Source: Candidatus Poribacteria bacterium (GTDB lineage Bacteria; Poribacteria; WGA-4E; WGA-3G). From it: a stretch of 35,328 nt of DNA. Where the stretch lies: contig JAJDXV010000166.1 in assembly GCA_022823085.1 (NCBI GenBank), forward strand, positions 1 through 35,328. Direction: 5' to 3'. A program made the position numbers and the translations under genes. Of the stretch, positions 23,497 to 30,395 are shown in pieces. The notes beneath the pieces were generated by a model. It saw only the letters and a list, made by a program, of their open reading frames with translations, was not told where the DNA came from and did not search any database. Each line of letters starts with the position of its first letter. Positions within the stretch are counted from its first letter, which is position 1.

Positions 23497-23607
23497 AGAG
23501 AAGATATATTTTCCTGAAAAAGTCGTGATTTGGGTATTTTAACCCCAATGGCGTTGGGGTTTACTTGGAATTAGGATAGATTGAATTAGGAGAATTTAGG
23601 GAAGGAA

Positions 23608-23632
23608 GTCGCGAGCGGGAGCTTGTTCCTAC
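23608..23632. repeat. REP-like palindrome, copy 2 (diverged)
   Basis: GTCGCGAGC, a short loop, then GCTTGTTCCTAC: the reverse orientation of the repeat at 50-74, with an imperfect stem. Confidence 0.5.
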
Positions 23633-23711
23633 GGACGATGCTTTCCCGTCCTGGGCAAGACGTTAAACTACCTCGTCCTTGCTAAGGCGGACGTTAAACT
23701 CCTCTTAGTAA

Positions 23712-23800
23712 ATAGAAACTAACTGGTTCGCCCGGAGGCCACGCGTGCAACGCGCGAAACTGGGCACCGTAGCAGCGGAGCTAGGGAACTCCGCTGCTAT
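23712..23800. other. Duplicated structured element, copy A
   Basis: GGTTCGCCC pairs with GGGCACC (stem GCCC/GGGC and GGT/ACC with a TC bulge), enclosing an inner hairpin ACGCG...CGCG. A perfect 10-bp stem AGCAGCGGAG/CTCCGCTGCT follows (23771-23799). The preceding ~55 bp (GACGTTAAACT ... GACGTTAAACT) also recur upstream of copy B. Copy A is intact, whereas copy B is interrupted by MITE-1. It contains no long open reading frame and no tRNA fold. It may be a non-coding RNA or a further dispersed repeat. Confidence 0.55.
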
Positions 23801-23918
23801 ACTCACAGATAACGGGGCAACCGCGGTAACCCCGATAGTATGAGACGATCTTCCGATCGCGGCGACTGTAGCAGGACGCTAAACTGCCTCGCCTCTGCTA
23901 AAGTAGACATTAAACATA

Positions 23919-24040
23919 TAGGACGGACGCCATTTTTGACTGTAGGCGGTTGTGTTAGATGAAAGTTTTCTGGAAACACAACGTTCCTATACCACAATCT
24001 AACAGATTGTGGTACAAAAGAGCATCATGCGTCAGTCCTA
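23919..24040. mobile_element. MITE-1 intact copy e, inserted into copy B of the structured element
   Basis: Ends AGGACGGACGC (23920) and GCGTCAGTCCT (24039) carry matching changes in both termini: T-to-G type differences appear in each arm. The flanking repeat is ACATAT (23914-23919 and 24041-24046). The central hairpin is the perfect ACCACAATCT-AAC-AGATTGTGGT. Comparison with copy A at 23700-23712 shows the uninterrupted site. Confidence 0.9.
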
Positions 24041-24055
24041 ACATATTCTTAGATG

Positions 24056-24146
24056 AATAGAAACAGACTGGTTCGCCCAGATACCATGCGCATACCGCAC
24101 GAAATTGGGCACCGTAGCGACGGAGGGTAGGGAACTCCGCTGCTAC
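24056..24146. other. Duplicated structured element, copy B
   Basis: It aligns with 23712-23800 through most of its length. The outer stem GGT..GCCC/GGGC..ACC is conserved. The inner hairpin changes from CGCG/CGCG to TGCG/CGCA, keeping a pair (C-G to T-A) while the loop differs completely. The second stem is AGCGACGGAG/CTCCGCTGCT, with one wobble and one mismatch. The part upstream was separated from it by the MITE-1 insertion at 23919-24040. Confidence 0.55.
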
Positions 24147-24430
24147 ATCTGAAAACGGCAAGTTGGCTTTCATATTGGATCGGGATTAGAAACCCCTTTT
24201 TATAGAAGCGCAACCAGCCGACTCGTTTTTTGAAAAGAAAAAATTGACAAAAAATGAGAAATTTGATAAAATTTCCCGAAATTGCATAAAATTTCTGATT
24301 TTTATGCAAATTTTTTGTATTTTAATTTGACATTTAACGTAAAACGTTAGATTCGACTATAGACATACATATACGTATCAGGCTTTACTTGTGTAAATTA
24401 TACCAAAAACGCAAATTAAAAGCAAGTTAA

Positions 24431-24460
24431 AAAACCGAAAAACCGAGATTTTTCGGTTTT
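24431..24460. terminator. A/T-flanked perfect hairpin, possible bidirectional terminator
   Basis: AAAACCGAAAAA and TTTTTCGGTTTT form a perfect 12-bp stem around CCGAGA. The arms are A/T-rich and leave T-runs on either strand. It could end transcripts of the gene at 24918-25220 that read through MITE-2, or be a simple inverted repeat. GC content of the stem is low. Confidence 0.45.
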
Positions 24461-24463
24461 AGC

Positions 24464-24543
24464 GGTTGGTGGTACTATAACGCTGTGTTTTCCGAGAAAT
24501 CTCATCTAACAGAACGGGCTGCAGTCAAAATTGCGTAAATCCT
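24464..24543. repeat. Truncated MITE-1 (reverse orientation)
   Basis: The right part is present (ACGCTGTGTTTTCCGAG ... CAGTCAAAATTGCGTAAATCCT), but the left terminus and the central hairpin are gone. The sequence abuts the left target duplication of MITE-2 at 24544. Confidence 0.8.
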
Positions 24544-24552
24544 AAATAAGTT

Positions 24553-24910
24553 ACTATAGTTTGGACAATTTATATCAGTTGGACGTTGCGTTTTTCAACA
24601 TTTTTTATTTTTTACGAGGTTTGGATGTCGGAAACCTAAGTCGCGAAAAAGCATTTTAGGTTTCCCACCGTAGACATCTTTACATAGCACTCCGCTGGAG
24701 TGCAGCCGATCCGCAATGAATGTGCTATAGACATGTTGCTCCGCTGGAGCAAGGAAACCGATTTTTCAGGTCCCCACTTTCAACACAGGTTATACTCGGT
24801 TTAGAGGTTTCGGTTCCTCACGCCAGAGGCGTGATATGTCTATAGAAATAGGGTGTAGATATTCCCGCACTCCAGCGGAGTGCTATGTCTGGAATTGTCC
24901 AAACTTTAGT
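24553..24910. mobile_element. MITE-2 copy 3, long form (358 bp) with 9-bp target duplication
   Basis: Ends ACTATAGTTTGGACAATT and AATTGTCCAAACTTTAGT are inverted repeats. A perfect 9-bp direct repeat AAATAAGTT flanks them (24544-24552 and 24911-24919). Inside are at least four mini-hairpins: CACTCC-GCT-GGAGTG, GCTCC-GCT-GGAGC, CACGCC-AGA-GGCGTG and CACTCC-AGC-GGAGTG. The right duplication covers the stop codon region of the gene at 24918-25220. No coding capacity. Confidence 0.88.
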
Positions 24911-24917
24911 AAATAAG

Positions 24918-25220
24918 TTAGGCACCGTTTTGAAAAGAAGCCAATGTCTGCATAAAGTTCTCGAGATGCTCCGCCTCTGCTGCGGCATCCATTAATTGAC
25001 TGAGATGTTGTAGGTCGTCAACTTTCTCCAACAACGGGGTCAAAGCGTCTGCTGCTATAGGTGTGTTGAAGCGACGATTGAGTAAATCTCGGATACGTTC
25101 GATAGCAAACGCCTTCGCACCGAGTTTTTTACCTTCTTCCATACCCTCTTCTCTGCCGAGTTTTTTCCCGCGTTCCATACCGCGTTCAATAATCATTTGG
25201 TAAACAGATGATTCGTTCAT
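24918..25220 (-). CDS. Rpn/DUF4351-type C-terminal tail protein
   Basis: A 100-residue protein of the kind seen at the C-terminus of Rpn/YhgA proteins: a charged repeat (RGMERGKKLGREEGMEEGKKLG, written here in parts: RGMERGKK, LGREEGMEEGKK), then FAIERIRDLLNRRFNTPIAA and a helical end. The nuclease part is missing, so it is either a detached tail acting as a regulator or a remnant of a larger gene. The start is at ATG 25220, supported by GGAGG six bases upstream; upstream of this the frame runs through a hairpin and into the protease gene, which is not coding. Its stop codon lies in the MITE-2 target duplication. Confidence 0.7.
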   Translation of the reverse strand: MNESSVYQMIIERGMERGKKLGREEGMEEGKKLGAKAFAIERIRDLLNRRFNTPIAADALTPLLEKVDDLQHLSQLMDAAAEAEHLENFMQTLASFQNGA

Positions 25221-25254
25221 GATATCCTCCGGAATTAAGGTTATTTCGCCAGAT

Positions 25255-25288
25255 CCGGTAGGTTCGGTTGGGAAACCGAACCTACCGG
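25255..25288. repeat. Perfect 15-bp hairpin between two minus-strand genes
   Basis: CCGGTAGGTTCGGTT and AACCGAACCTACCGG pair exactly around GGGA. It lies in the 91-bp gap between the protease and the tail gene and could stabilise or attenuate the transcript. A shorter relative is at 17379-17398, so it belongs to a dispersed repeat. No T-run follows on the minus strand, so it is not a typical terminator. Confidence 0.8.
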
Positions 25289-25311
25289 GCCTAGGGATCC
25301 GATACCGTTCC

Positions 25312-26754
25312 TTATTCGGACGCGCCGTTTTCCCAGTCCAATATCTCCTGATTCCATTCAAACTGTTGCAAAGGACCGAATTTGAGGTTAACGGTTAAAC
25401 TCTTCGGCTTCGGGGAACTGTCAAATAGATTGAAATCTCGGACGACGACATAAGTGTGTTGTCCATCGGTAATCATTTTGCAGGCTTCGATAAAATCGTC
25501 GAGATTCCGAATCTGTTTTCCGTTAATATCGAGGATGACGACCTTAGAATTCCCATTCCGCTCTTGTACGCCGACCCGCGAGAAGCTGCTACCAGCGACG
25601 GCATGCGGTAAATAGACACCATCGGCATCTAAGAAAAGTGTGCGTCGGAGTTTTGGCGTAATATCATGAAAAATCGCGCCACCGAACCTAACAAACCGAC
25701 GTACTTTCTTCGACTCTAAGTCCTCTACAGGCACATCAAGACTCAGGTTTTCCCCGTTCCGATAGACGTTCAAGTTAACGCTTTCGCCAACGTTCTGATT
25801 TAAGATAGCATCGAAGGTGTAGAGATCGTCTTTGATAGATTTATTATTGACGCGATAGATAATATCAGATGCCCGGAGGATAGGCACCCCCGTCGTCTTA
25901 GGTACAATGGATTCGATTTGGATAACCTTTGGTGTTCCGGCTTTCGAGGGTCCGATCTCTTTACGCAGTTCGGCAGGAAAATTGAAGTGTTTGATGGCTT
26001 CACCGATAGAGACAAGCTCCAAATCGACACCGATTTCGCCGCGCTGGATAGATATTTTATTCCGAATAAAATCAAGCGCATCAACGAGATAGTCGATCGG
26101 GAGTTCAAAACTGGAGGTATCGGTGCCACGGGCGTGAACGGCGATTACTTCACCTGCGGTATTCCAGACCGGACTTCCGCTTGAGCCGCCTGTCCGGTCA
26201 AATGTGGTGTGGATGTAACTGGAGTGTCGGTCCCCTTTGTTGACATTGAGGTTCGCGACGGTCCCGAATTTGATTGAATATTCTTCTTTCTCGTTGTTCC
26301 CGATAAGCAGGAGTTCATCGCCGAGGGCGAGTGAATCCCATTCGCCGAGTTCAACCGCTTGAAGTTCAAACTCGACCTCATTCGGATCAATCTGGTAAAA
26401 CCCGAAATCGTGTGTCGGATCGTAATAGAGGATCTGTGCCTCCGTGAAACTACCGTCGTGGAAGTTGATTTTGACGTAAGAGGGGCTGGTCCCGGTAACA
26501 TGCTGATTTGTGGCAATAATACCGCGTTCCGTATCTACAACAAAACCGGTGGCAAAACTCGTGCCTTTCCCCTCCATCTCAAAGACGACTTCAGAGGAGG
26601 TTTCGATGTTCACCACCATCGGTTTGAAAGCTGCAATCTGTTCTGTCCAATTGTGCGCGGCATCGGCGTTTACGGCTAAAATAAACAGCGTAAAAACCGT
26701 CAATACCACACCGCTAATGCGGTTGCTAACCGCAGTTGCAAAGATCTGTTTCAT
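25312..26754 (-). CDS. HtrA/DegP-like serine protease with PDZ domains
   Basis: A 480-residue exported protein with an N-terminal hydrophobic segment (SGVVLTVFTLFILAVNADA). The trypsin-like domain shows H85 (ATNQHV), D116 (DPTHDFGFYQ) and S192 (TGGSSGSPVW) of the catalytic triad. Two PDZ-like domains follow: residues ~235-350 (GVPILRASDIIYRVNNKSI) and ~365-460 (SKVVILDINGKQIRNLDDF). It should act in the periplasm as a protease or chaperone under envelope stress. SD AAGGA is seven bases before ATG. The nearest plus-strand gene (27079) is divergent, an arrangement that could share stress control with it; that is inference. It is longer than a minimal DegS. Confidence 0.9.
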   Translation of the reverse strand: MKQIFATAVSNRISGVVLTVFTLFILAVNADAAHNWTEQIAAFKPMVVNIETSSEVVFEMEGKGTSFATGFVVDTERGIIATNQHVTGTSPSYVKINFHDGSFTEAQILYYDPTHDFGFYQIDPNEVEFELQAVELGEWDSLALGDELLLIGNNEKEEYSIKFGTVANLNVNKGDRHSSYIHTTFDRTGGSSGSPVWNTAGEVIAVHARGTDTSSFELPIDYLVDALDFIRNKISIQRGEIGVDLELVSIGEAIKHFNFPAELRKEIGPSKAGTPKVIQIESIVPKTTGVPILRASDIIYRVNNKSIKDDLYTFDAILNQNVGESVNLNVYRNGENLSLDVPVEDLESKKVRRFVRFGGAIFHDITPKLRRTLFLDADGVYLPHAVAGSSFSRVGVQERNGNSKVVILDINGKQIRNLDDFIEACKMITDGQHTYVVVRDFNLFDSSPKPKSLTVNLKFGPLQQFEWNQEILDWENGASE

Positions 26755-27078
26755 GCTAATTCCTTTTTGTCTTAGAATTTCTCGTAGTAAAACCCAAAAT
26801 TAGATGAGGGTGTGCATTATTCCAAACATTGGATAGACAACCAACGTAGGGGCGAGGTCACCTCGTCCGTCTTTCAAGATGCGTCCTATTAATTCTAAAC
26901 TTTACCATAACATAGCGGTTTCGCATTGTCAAATATTTTTTACAGTTCCCCAACGCGAAAAAATAAAAAACGAACCTTTTCTGAACACATCTGACTAAAA
27001 AGCGAACCAAAAATGTGAACGCCTTTGAAAAAGCTTGCAGGTATTCACACAACCGAAATTCTTATAGGAGAAATAAAA
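26755..27078. other. Divergent intergenic region with REP-like hairpin
   Basis: 324 bp separate the HtrA-like gene (minus) from the Spy-like gene (plus). It should hold both promoters; I could not pick out convincing -35/-10 pairs by eye. The only clear element is the palindrome at 26846-26868. Confidence 0.5.
26846..26868. repeat. Small GGCGAGGT palindrome
   Basis: GTAGGGGCGAGGT-C-ACCTCGTCC forms an 8-bp stem. It resembles the REP family in its GTAGG opening, but the stem sequence differs. Confidence 0.5.
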
Positions 27079-27621
27079 ATGAAACAGAAATTTTTCGCAA
27101 TCGCTACAATCGCAGTTCTCGCTATCGTCGGCGTCTTTGTTTTTGAACACGCAACCTCAGCGCAACGTCCCGATCGGAACGCACAAACCCCCGGTGAACG
27201 TGGCAACCGTCAGGGCGGTGAACGAGGTAATAGAGGCGGAATGCAGGGGATGATAGATCCTATGGCTATCGTTGATAACTCTTGGGTTGACTTGACATTC
27301 GCTGTGAAAGTAGACGATGAGACGCTCGTAAAAGCACGTCCTATCTATCAAGCCACTCGTGAACAGTTCGCAGCAAAGATGACAGAATTGCGTGCCGCCG
27401 GTGATTGGCAAGCCATGCAGTCTGAAGTACAGAAGCTGCTCACAACAGCCGGACCCAAATTCCAAGCGAGTCTCAAAGAGGTTTTGACGGCAGATCAGTT
27501 GGCTAAACTCAACGAATTGACCAGGCAACGCCAAGAACGTCAGAGCCAACAACGGCAACGCATGAATCGTTTCCGTGAAGGTGGCGGTCGTCGTGGTGGT
27601 GGCGGAGGCGGTGGACAGTAG
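27079..27621 (+). CDS. Small periplasmic Spy/CpxP-like (LTxxQ-type) protein with Gly-rich tail
   Basis: A 180-residue protein with a signal peptide (KQKFFAIATIAVLAIVGVFV). After a basic/Gly spacer (GERGNRQGGERGNRGG) there is an all-helical region. It contains LTADQLAKLNELTRQRQ, close to the LTxxQ motif of Spy/CpxP periplasmic chaperone-like proteins, and ends in a Gly-rich tail (GGGRRGGGGGGG). Spy-type proteins bind unfolded proteins in the periplasm. The start is at ATG 27079 with TAGGAG eight bases before; an earlier TTG at 27025 would lengthen it without need. A terminator follows 49 bp downstream. Its divergence from an HtrA-like protease suggests a shared envelope-stress theme. Confidence 0.75.
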   Translation: MKQKFFAIATIAVLAIVGVFVFEHATSAQRPDRNAQTPGERGNRQGGERGNRGGMQGMIDPMAIVDNSWVDLTFAVKVDDETLVKARPIYQATREQFAAKMTELRAAGDWQAMQSEVQKLLTTAGPKFQASLKEVLTADQLAKLNELTRQRQERQSQQRQRMNRFREGGGRRGGGGGGGQ

Positions 27622-27669
27622 CCGGCATCCAGAAACAGCAGCGAGTCTTATTCGTTTGCATATATCAGC

Positions 27670-27697
27670 GGGTCAGGTATTTCACCTGACCCTTTTT
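27670..27697 (+). terminator. Rho-independent terminator of the Spy-like gene
   Basis: GGGTCAGGT and ACCTGACCC form a perfect 9-bp stem around ATTTC, followed by TTTTT on the plus strand. It lies 49 bp beyond the stop codon. Confidence 0.93.
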
Positions 27698-27759
27698 ATT
27701 TTTCGTAAAACTTACAATTAACAAGATACCTATAGAAGGGGAGGTCCATCAAGTTAAAG

Positions 27760-27784
27760 ATCGCGAGCACAGCTCACTCCTACC
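27760..27784. repeat. REP-like palindrome, copy 3
   Basis: GATCGCGAGC, ACA, then GCTCACTCCTAC: the reverse orientation of the copy at 50-74 with one extra base in the stem. It sits between the plus-strand terminator and the end of the minus-strand TPR gene. Confidence 0.6.
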
Positions 27785-27811
27785 AAGAGGTTGTCGAGGC
27801 ACTACCGAAAA

Positions 27812-30214
27812 TCATCGACCACTCCGTTCTTCGACCCAACGGCGTACCGTCTCTCGGTTTTCGGTGTCACCGTATTGCTGGAACCAATTCGCGAGTTGTT
27901 TACCTGTTTCGATGAGCAGCGGATCCATCTCCTCGGCTCTGGATTTCAACGCGAGTTCATATTTTTCAACCGCTGCATCGGTCTGTTTGCGTCTGATTAA
28001 AGTGATGGCGAGAGCGCATCGGACCTCGGTGAGTAGATTTATTTTCGTTCTGTCAAAACGCCGCCGGACCAATTGCGACTCCAGCGACAATAAATTCCTG
28101 AACGCTGGCATGTTGATCGGATCTCTGTGTAAAACAGTTTTAAAACCGACGAACGCCTTCTGGTATTCACGCGTCACGAGATAGAGGTAGCCGAGCGTGT
28201 TGTAAATTTCGAGGTTCCGCTTCGGTTCCGGGATCGTCTCAAATTCGGCGATAGCGGCGGCATAGTTCCGTTGTTCCATAAGTGCGTTCCCGCGTCGGAT
28301 TTGCAGGTTAATCTGCTCCTCTTTTGCGCGTCGGTTCTCCGGTTCTTGTGCTAAGACGCGCGACAACTCCAGGGTGGCGCGTTCATAATCCCCCGCACCT
28401 TGGTAAGCATTCGCCAAACTCAGACGCAAATTCATATCGGTTGGTGCAAGTCGGAGTGCCTTCTCAAGTAGTTGGATCGCTGTCGTGTACGCCCCCGTCT
28501 CACTGAGGCTGCGTGCATAATGATGGTACGCCGCGATGAGGTTATGTAAAGCATGGTCAGCGTTCGGTGTGCTATTGTAAACGTGTTGAAATGCCGATAG
28601 TGCCTCGGCATAGTCGCCTTTTTTCAGATACAACGCCCCGAGCAGGTTACGGATATGTATTTCGTCTGGATAGAGTTTCTTGAGTTCGAGATACGCATTC
28701 ACGGCTTCATCTAATTCACCCGCCTCGCTATGCTCGCTCGCTTTTCGGGTGAACACATCGCCAAGGTTTGTGCGGGCGATGTTCAGGGTCGGCATTAACC
28801 GTATCGCGTTGCGGTACGCATCGACTGCCGCATCCCATTCACCCCGATTGCGCAGCGCCACGCCGTAGTTGTTATAGCATTTCGCAAGATATTGCTTCGT
28901 CAGCGCATCAACAGGATTAATATCCATGGCTTTCTGGTAATAGCCGATCGCTGTTTCAAACTGCCCAGCGTGCGCGTACCCGTTTCCCATCAATAGGTAG
29001 GTAGGTGCATCGAGCGGGTCCATGCGAACCACGCGTTCAAAAGTCGAGGTGGCGGTCTCAAAATCCTTAGCTGCTAACGCTTTGAACGCCTTTGCCCGGA
29101 GGAGTTGGTGTAGGTTTCGACGCGCCGCTTTATGGTAGGGCGCGATATGGAGCGCTTTTTCAAACGCCTGTATCGCCTTTTCAGACGCTTTCCTCTCATA
29201 ATAGAAGATGCCGAGTTTGTTGTAATCTGCAGCCGACGGTGTCTTGGTGACCTGTTTTTCGAGGAGTGCTATCGCTTTAGGGGTTTTACCGGTGTCATGG
29301 TAGGCGTGAATGAGTTTTTCAAGTGCGGGTTGGAACTTGTCATCTAACTGACGACAGGTTAGGAAACTGGTGATTGCGGTGTCCGTATCACCTTTATCGA
29401 GGTAGACGGTTCCGAGTAGATAGTGGGACCGAAGGTGTTTTTGTTTATCGGCGTACGGTTTCTGTTCGATTTCAGTTTTCAACACCTTCACGGCGGTTTC
29501 GTGCTGTGGTGTATTGGGCGGCGTATTATAGAGTTTCCGTAACGTAATTATATCTCGTGTGCTTGGCTGTTGTGCTGTCGCTGTCGGGTAGCTGATATCA
29601 CCGGGGTGTGGACTGTGTCCCCACAATCCGATAGCGTGTCCAAACTCGTGGAGACAGACGGTCCGCATCTCTTCTTGTGAGAGTTCACCGATAGTGCCAT
29701 CACCTTCTAACATCAGGATAATCTCAACGGTGAATGGCGGCGCGGCAGTGGTGTCAGTCATGGGTTCTGCGACGCTCTGTTCCGTATCGTGGAGGGTTTT
29801 TGCTTGGGTGTTTCCTCGTGTGAGTTGCGCGCTCCCGAGCCGCATGTCTTGGAAGCCGTTATAAAGCGCGTTGTGTCCCCAACTGACACGGATGTTTGCG
29901 TTCTGAGGGGTCTCGATCTCTTCAAAACGGATGTCGCCGTCACTGGCAGTGTGCCATACCTGCATCGCGTGTCGGATTTCCGGGAGGTACGGACTCGCTT
30001 TCAGGACTGGCGAGATATAAACCCGAATCGGCATCTCTGTGAAACGGGTGATCCGTCCTTGAGAAAAGAGCGTAATATGATCGAAATAGTCCGTATAAAC
30101 GGGTCCAGAGGCATCAGAAGCCATCGCATCGTGAAGGCTGCCCCTACAGAAAAATGTAAAGATCAGGACCGAAAATAAAACGATGGAAAGCGTTCGTAAC
30201 ATTCTCGTTGGCAC
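27812..30214 (-). CDS. Metzincin-like metalloprotease domain fused to a long TPR array
   Basis: An 800-residue exported protein. An N-terminal hydrophobic segment (LRTLSIVLFSVLIFTFFC) is a signal or anchor. Residues ~60-205 look like a matrixin-type peptidase with the zinc motif HExxHxxGxxH (CLHEFGHAIGLWGHSPH; H189, H193, H199/H200 region), preceded by the MQVWHTASDGDIRF pattern. The rest, ~240-800, is a row of tetratricopeptide repeats (YYERKASEKAIQAFEKALHI, for example). I take the GTG at 30214, which has AGGAG seven bases before it; the ATG at 30202 is an alternative. A longer reading would run through a MITE-1. The TPR part may bind the substrates or partners. Protease activity is inferred from the motif. 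Confidence 0.87.
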   Translation of the reverse strand: MPTRMLRTLSIVLFSVLIFTFFCRGSLHDAMASDASGPVYTDYFDHITLFSQGRITRFTEMPIRVYISPVLKASPYLPEIRHAMQVWHTASDGDIRFEEIETPQNANIRVSWGHNALYNGFQDMRLGSAQLTRGNTQAKTLHDTEQSVAEPMTDTTAAPPFTVEIILMLEGDGTIGELSQEEMRTVCLHEFGHAIGLWGHSPHPGDISYPTATAQQPSTRDIITLRKLYNTPPNTPQHETAVKVLKTEIEQKPYADKQKHLRSHYLLGTVYLDKGDTDTAITSFLTCRQLDDKFQPALEKLIHAYHDTGKTPKAIALLEKQVTKTPSAADYNKLGIFYYERKASEKAIQAFEKALHIAPYHKAARRNLHQLLRAKAFKALAAKDFETATSTFERVVRMDPLDAPTYLLMGNGYAHAGQFETAIGYYQKAMDINPVDALTKQYLAKCYNNYGVALRNRGEWDAAVDAYRNAIRLMPTLNIARTNLGDVFTRKASEHSEAGELDEAVNAYLELKKLYPDEIHIRNLLGALYLKKGDYAEALSAFQHVYNSTPNADHALHNLIAAYHHYARSLSETGAYTTAIQLLEKALRLAPTDMNLRLSLANAYQGAGDYERATLELSRVLAQEPENRRAKEEQINLQIRRGNALMEQRNYAAAIAEFETIPEPKRNLEIYNTLGYLYLVTREYQKAFVGFKTVLHRDPINMPAFRNLLSLESQLVRRRFDRTKINLLTEVRCALAITLIRRKQTDAAVEKYELALKSRAEEMDPLLIETGKQLANWFQQYGDTENRETVRRWVEERSGR

Positions 30215-30233
30215 AGAGAGACTCCTTTTAAAA

Positions 30234-30355
30234 CAGGACTTACGCAATTTTGACGATAGCCAGTTTTTTTTCGCGGATATTTCTCGGAAAACACAGCGTT
30301 CTTGGGGCACAGACTAACAGTCTATGCTACAAAAGAGAAGCATGCGTAAGTCCTA
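30234..30355. mobile_element. MITE-1 intact copy f, directly upstream of the metalloprotease-TPR gene
   Basis: AGGACTTACGCA starts at 30235 and TGCGTAAGTCCT ends at 30354. The target duplication is TAAAA (30229-30233 and 30356-30360). The left duplication lies only three bases from the AAGGAG Shine-Dalgarno sequence of the minus-strand gene, so the element is part of that gene's 5' leader. Confidence 0.93.
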
Positions 30356-30395
30356 TAAAAAATAAGATAACAAAACCGAACAACCCATCAGTGAA

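Larger units (their letters stand above)
22817..24917. other. 2.1-kb gene-free region between two minus-strand genes
   Basis: I find no credible gene here. Listed separately are a hairpin-rich leader (22938-23065), MITE-1 copies (23376-23496, 23919-24040, 24464-24543), a REP-like repeat (23608-23632), a duplicated structured element (23712-23800 and 24056-24146), a hairpin (24431-24460) and MITE-2 (24553-24910). The short sequence AAACGTTAGATTCG occurs near 23256 and again near 24341. A solo MITE-1 end (AGGACTTACGCGG) lies at 23350. The remaining stretches are A+T-rich and featureless to my eye. Confidence 0.7.

Noticed and set aside
23712..23800. tRNA gene suggested by GGTTCG
   Set aside because: No acceptor or anticodon stem of the right spacing; the fold is different.
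24918..25361. Longer start of the Rpn-tail gene at 25361
   Set aside because: It crosses the 15-bp hairpin and overlaps the protease gene; GGAGG before ATG 25220 is better.
27812..30310. Longer start of the metalloprotease-TPR gene at 30310
   Set aside because: It is translated MITE-1; the SD and target duplication point to 30214 or 30202.
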